42,745 bases of DNA from Balneolales bacterium (GTDB lineage: Bacteria; Bacteroidota; Rhodothermia; Balneolales; HLUCCA01): positions 1 through 42,745 of the forward strand of contig JANJTJ010000049.1 of the NCBI GenBank assembly GCA_024711145.1, written 5' to 3'. A program made the translations under genes and the position numbers. Shown one piece after another: positions 40,319-42,745 of the stretch. Positions within the stretch are counted from its first letter, which is position 1; the number at the start of each line of letters is the position of its first letter. Under the pieces are notes generated by a model that searched no databases, was not told the DNA's origin, and was given only the letters and a program-made list of their open reading frames with translations.

Positions 40319-40400
40319 TGTCTGGTCAAGTAACGACTTATCCGGGACGGACAGCAAGCGCCACGCCTTATTTTCAGATAATCCTATCCGGAAACCTCCA

Positions 40401-41243
40401 ATGGCACACCCTTGCTTCTGGTTCGAATCCCAAGCCACCGCAGCCGCCGCACGCTATGCGGAACTCCTCCCCGAAACCAGGATCGTCTCCGACAACGGCT
40501 TCATGGTGGAATTGAGCATGGGTGGGCACCCGGTCCATTTCATGAATGCCGGCCCCAAATACCGGCCCAATCCCAGCATATCCTTGTTCGTGTTTTTCGA
40601 GACGGATGAAGCGCTGGACTGCGTGCATGCGGGGTTGGTCGAAGGCGGAAGCACGCTGATGCCGTTGGATGCCTACCCCTGGGCCACCCGCTACGCCTGG
40701 ATCGCCGACCGCTGGGGTGTGAACTGGCAGCTCATGCGCTTGGTCAAGCCGCTGGAGGGGCCGGCCATCGTACCCGCCCTGCTGTTCACCGGAGCCCAGG
40801 CCGGCCGGGCCGAAGAGGCCATGAACCGGTATGCAGCCTTGCTGCCGAACTCGCACATCGAGTTCATCAAGCGCTATGCGGAAGGCGACGACAACACGGC
40901 GGGGTTGGTGAGCCATGCCCGATTCGTGCTGGACGGGCGCCCGTTCATCGCATCCGAAAGCGGTTACGACCACGGGTTCGCCTTCGACGAGGGCGTATCG
41001 CTCATGCGGTTCTGCGCCGACCAGGCCGAAATCGACCGCCTGTGGAACGCACTCACCGCCGAGGGTGGCGAGGAAAGCCGTTGCGGCTGGCTACGCGACC
41101 CCCACGGCGTAAGCTGGCAGATCGTACCCACCGACCTGGGCCGGTGGTTGTCGGACCCGGTACACGGCGCGGCCACCACCCAAGCCATGTTCGGGATGCG
41201 GAAGCTCGTGATCGACGAGTTGCGGCCGCCGGCCGGTGCCTAG
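40401..41243 (+). CDS. Double VOC (PhnB-like) family protein
   Basis: 280 residues with two copies of the 3-demethylubiquinone-methyltransferase-like/PhnB VOC domain. Copy 1 (about 1-115) reads CFWFESQATAAAARYAELLPETRI, continuing to DRWGVNWQLM; copy 2 (about 125-260) reads PALLFTGAQAGRAEEAMNRYAALLPNSHIEF, continuing to DPHGVSWQIVPTDLGRWL. The name of this family is historical; such proteins usually lack proven enzyme activity and may bind small molecules. It is divergent from the PAS kinase gene, and the final 4 nt overlap the convergent membrane-protein gene. No clear promoter box is seen. Confidence 0.85.
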   Translation: MAHPCFWFESQATAAAARYAELLPETRIVSDNGFMVELSMGGHPVHFMNAGPKYRPNPSISLFVFFETDEALDCVHAGLVEGGSTLMPLDAYPWATRYAWIADRWGVNWQLMRLVKPLEGPAIVPALLFTGAQAGRAEEAMNRYAALLPNSHIEFIKRYAEGDDNTAGLVSHARFVLDGRPFIASESGYDHGFAFDEGVSLMRFCADQAEIDRLWNALTAEGGEESRCGWLRDPHGVSWQIVPTDLGRWLSDPVHGAATTQAMFGMRKLVIDELRPPAGA

Positions 41244-41677
41244 CGGATTTCCTCGTGGCGGATCTCGCCACCGGTAGCGCCCGTGCGCACGCCGGTCGCA
41301 ATGGCGCCTAAGGCCACCACCGCCACCAGCACCGGCACCCATTTCTGCGCACCGGGGCGCTTGAACGACACCCATAGCGCCAGCAACGACACGGCGGCCA
41401 GCACATAGGTGGCATAGGCGAACACCTCGGCGGCCTCCTCATGCGGTTCGATGTAGGTTTCGGCCTGGGGAATCACGCCTTCAAGCGCGTGCTCCGCCTC
41501 TTCGCCGCTGAGCATGGACGCGCCGGCCGCGAATGCCGCCGCCACGAACAGCACATAGGCCGTGCGTTTCACCGCCTCCGAATTCGACCACATGCCGGCC
41601 AATAGTATCAATAGGCCGATCACCGGCAACAGGATCGGTACGTGGTTCACCAACAAGTGGGCGTGTGTGGCATCCAT
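41240..41677 (-). CDS. Small four-helix membrane protein
   Basis: 145 residues. About four membrane segments: HVPILLPVIGLLILLAGMW, TAYVLFVAAAFAAGASML, FAYATYVLAAVSLLALW and WVPVLVAVVALGAIATGV. The N-terminus has two histidines and an Asn ahead of the first helix (DATHAHLLVNHVPIL), a pattern found in Bacteroidota membrane proteins of unknown function; haem or metal binding is conceivable but unproven. An acidic loop (SGEEAEHALEGV, PHEEAAEV) lies between helices 2 and 3. It is 57 nt downstream of the DUF1648 gene on the same strand and has an unusual strong Shine-Dalgarno. I cannot name the family. Confidence 0.75.
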   Translation of the reverse strand: MDATHAHLLVNHVPILLPVIGLLILLAGMWSNSEAVKRTAYVLFVAAAFAAGASMLSGEEAEHALEGVIPQAETYIEPHEEAAEVFAYATYVLAAVSLLALWVSFKRPGAQKWVPVLVAVVALGAIATGVRTGATGGEIRHEEIR

Positions 41678-41685
41678 ATGGAAAT

Positions 41686-41691
41686 CCTCCT
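41686..41691 (-). promoter_or_regulatory. Canonical Shine-Dalgarno AGGAGG
   Basis: AGGAGG on the minus strand, 8 nt before ATG 41677. Starts elsewhere in the window lack such a site, as is usual in Bacteroidota, so this gene is an exception in translation initiation. Confidence 0.8.
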
Positions 41692-41734
41692 GCAGGGAAG
41701 TTCCGCATCGGCACTTCGGATATGTTGCGCTATC

Positions 41735-42187
41735 CTACACTTGTTCCGGCTTCGACCAACTCCGGCGGATGGCCACCCAGAGGATCACGACCACCCCACC
41801 GATGGTGTACCCATAGAAAACGGGATGCAGGTCGGTACGCCCGCCCAATGCCACCTCCACCGTGTTCCACAGGATGAGCAGGAACAGGGCGGCCACCCAC
41901 ACCCGCACGCGCGACAGGAACCGCAAGGCCCAGGCTTTCTCCACGTCGGGGTCGCGCCCCTTGGGGATGTTCATGGGCAACACGGTGGAGAGTTTCACCG
42001 CGCCGGCCATCATGCCCTGCACTACAATGCCCAATACCACCGGCAGAAAGATGGAATAGGGTCCACCCCAGCCATCGGGCGTACCGTCCGGCCCGAAATG
42101 GATGGGTATGCGCGCCGGCAGCCGGGGAAATGCCCAGAACGCGTAGGCGGCGGTCAGCAGGGTGATATACCAGGCAAGGCGATTCAT
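41735..42187 (-). CDS. DUF1648 domain membrane protein
   Basis: 150 residues. The N-terminal segment FPRLPARIPIHFGPDGTPDGWG is the DUF1648 signature, between membrane helices 1 (WYITLLTAAYAFWAF) and 2 (FLPVVLGIVVQGMMAGAV). Helices 3 and 4 are VRVWVAALFLLILWNTV and IGGVVVILWVAI. DUF1648 proteins include parts of SdpI-like immunity proteins, but the SdpI-specific remainder is missing, so no immunity role is claimed. It is likely cotranscribed with the small membrane-protein gene downstream. Confidence 0.82.
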   Translation of the reverse strand: MNRLAWYITLLTAAYAFWAFPRLPARIPIHFGPDGTPDGWGGPYSIFLPVVLGIVVQGMMAGAVKLSTVLPMNIPKGRDPDVEKAWALRFLSRVRVWVAALFLLILWNTVEVALGGRTDLHPVFYGYTIGGVVVILWVAIRRSWSKPEQV

Positions 42188-42188
42188 G

Positions 42189-42213
42189 TGGTGGGTGATG
42201 GGTGGTGGGTGAT
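42189..42213 (+). repeat. Direct repeat TGGTGGGTGAT x2
   Basis: Two perfect 11-nt copies (42189-42199 and 42203-42213) with a 14-nt period, in the gap just upstream of the DUF1648 start. May be an operator or slippage sequence. Confidence 0.6.
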
Positions 42214-42225
42214 AATATCTTCATT

Positions 42226-42260
42226 CATCCTTCATCCTTTATCCTTTATCCTTTATCCTT
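42226..42260 (+). repeat. Heptamer tandem repeat (C/T)ATCCTT x5
   Basis: CATCCTT CATCCTT TATCCTT TATCCTT TATCCTT directly upstream of the mtfA-like start. The TATCCTT unit equals the first seven bases of the murI -7-like box (TATCCTTG), so the array offers several possible -7 elements. The last unit ends 6 nt before TTG 42267. Confidence 0.85.
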
Positions 42261-42266
42261 CACTAG

Positions 42267-42745
42267 TTGCTTTCCTGGTTCCGCCGCCCGCCCACACCCC
42301 TCACGACCGACGAAATCCGGTTCCTGCACGACGAAATACCGTTCTTCGCATCGTTGGATGAGCCGCTGCGGACCCGCCTTGCGGAGCGCATACCGACCTT
42401 CCTGAAGCGGTATCCGTTCGAAGGGTGCGACGGCATTTCGGTATCGCGGGAGATGGAGCTGGTGGTAGCCGCCTACGCCTGCCGCATGCGGCTGGGCCAT
42501 GAGGACGACCGCTATCCCGACCTCAAGCGCATCCTCCTCTATCCGGACGATTTCCGGGTGCCCATCCGCGAAGCCGACGAGGTCGGCATCGTGACCGAAG
42601 GCACCGAGTGGCGTTCGGGCGAAAGTTGGCACCAGGGCTATGTGGTGCTTTCCTGGCGCGAGATCGGCTACGACCTCGAGGAGGCCTGGCATCGGTTGGA
42701 GGCCGGTCCGCGGCACGGCGCCTTCCCTGCGCGCAACCTCATCGT
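42267..42745 (+). CDS. MtfA-like (M90) zinc peptidase, 3' partial
   Basis: Missed by the ORF track because it runs off the window and starts with TTG. An in-frame TAG (42264-42266) directly precedes TTG 42267, so this is the earliest possible start; it gives LSWFRRPPTPLTTDEI, a good MtfA-type N-terminus. The 159 visible codons align in order with MtfA: PFFASLDEPLRTRLAERIPTFL, FEGCDGISVSREMELVVAAYACRM, ILLYPDDFRVP, EVGIVTEGTEWRSGESWHQG and VVLSWREIGYD, ending at NLI just before the expected zinc-binding HExxH. MtfA is an aminopeptidase that in E. coli binds the glucose-PTS regulator Mlc; here only the family is claimed. The catalytic motif lies beyond the window. Confidence 0.85.
   Translation, partial: MLSWFRRPPTPLTTDEIRFLHDEIPFFASLDEPLRTRLAERIPTFLKRYPFEGCDGISVSREMELVVAAYACRMRLGHEDDRYPDLKRILLYPDDFRVPIREADEVGIVTEGTEWRSGESWHQGYVVLSWREIGYDLEEAWHRLEAGPRHGAFPARNLI

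Noticed and set aside
40319-40438. 40-residue N-terminal extension of the PAS kinase from GTG 40438
   Set aside because: It overlaps the start of the divergent VOC gene and shows no conserved content; ATG 40318 begins directly before the first PAS domain.
41735-42187. SdpI-type toxin immunity protein
   Set aside because: Only the DUF1648 part is present; the SdpI-specific region is absent and no toxin gene is nearby.

Overview
The window looks like a chromosome segment from a high-GC member of the Bacteroidota, most likely on the Rhodothermota/Balneolota side. The evidence is a giant surface protein ending in a type IX secretion (T9SS) sorting domain of the NYPNPFNPSTTI type, a FlgD-like/CHU_C-like C-terminus on another secreted protein, DUF2851 and DUF3078 proteins, a TonB-dependent receptor with an N-terminal carboxypeptidase-like domain, a 7TMR-DISM hybrid kinase, a PID-CTERM-like peptide, and Bacteroidota-type promoters (TTG about 20 bp upstream of TAnnTTTG). 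The taxonomic placement is inference from gene content. There is no phage, IS element or CRISPR array; the window is mostly ordinary chromosome with one very large surface-protein locus.

Layout. 1-4300: the end of a lamin-tail-domain secreted protein, murI, then a convergent pair transcribed as trmH-like then phoH-like. 4300-9150: an outer-membrane beta-barrel protein and an ALDH7-type aldehyde dehydrogenase, whose 3' end overlaps a PLP decarboxylase on the other strand. 9150-10940: that decarboxylase is the last gene of a tight minus-strand operon (Fn3-like secreted protein, PyrR-like phosphoribosyltransferase, DUF3078 protein, decarboxylase). 11100-17020: YtxH-like and DUF2851 genes, tRNA-Gln with its own consensus promoter and terminator, then prs-rplY-pth-hppA, a housekeeping cluster ending at a strong hairpin. 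17087-24650: an unrecognised gene, a TonB-dependent receptor with an unusual leader, pyrF-rnhA, and a hybrid two-component regulator. 24700-37072: a 4,049-residue multidomain T9SS protein and a 59-residue PID-CTERM-like protein 10 nt after it. 37089-42745: an MDR oxidoreductase, a PAS histidine kinase with an overlapping Rcp1-like response regulator, a double VOC protein, two small membrane proteins and the start of an MtfA-like peptidase.

Functional links. MurI supplies D-glutamate for peptidoglycan. Prs makes PRPP, and PyrF and the PyrR-like protein sit in pyrimidine nucleotide metabolism. RplY and Pth serve translation, and the membrane pyrophosphatase removes pyrophosphate produced by these reactions. 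Two signalling systems flank the giant surface protein; the hybrid kinase with an AraC output directly upstream is a reasonable but unproven candidate regulator.

The most interesting signals are: (1) a recurring TAnnTTG box only 3-8 nt before start codons, implying widespread leaderless transcription; (2) an 18-codon upstream ORF, with an embedded hairpin, whose stop codon overlaps the TonB receptor start as ATGA; (3) two AT-richer, differently coded patches within that receptor; (4) the giant T9SS protein paired with a PID-CTERM-like peptide; (5) heptamer tandem repeats at gene starts, one made of units resembling the -7 box. Three coding features absent from the supplied ORF track were found by reading: the leader ORF, the PID-CTERM-like gene and the MtfA-like partial gene.
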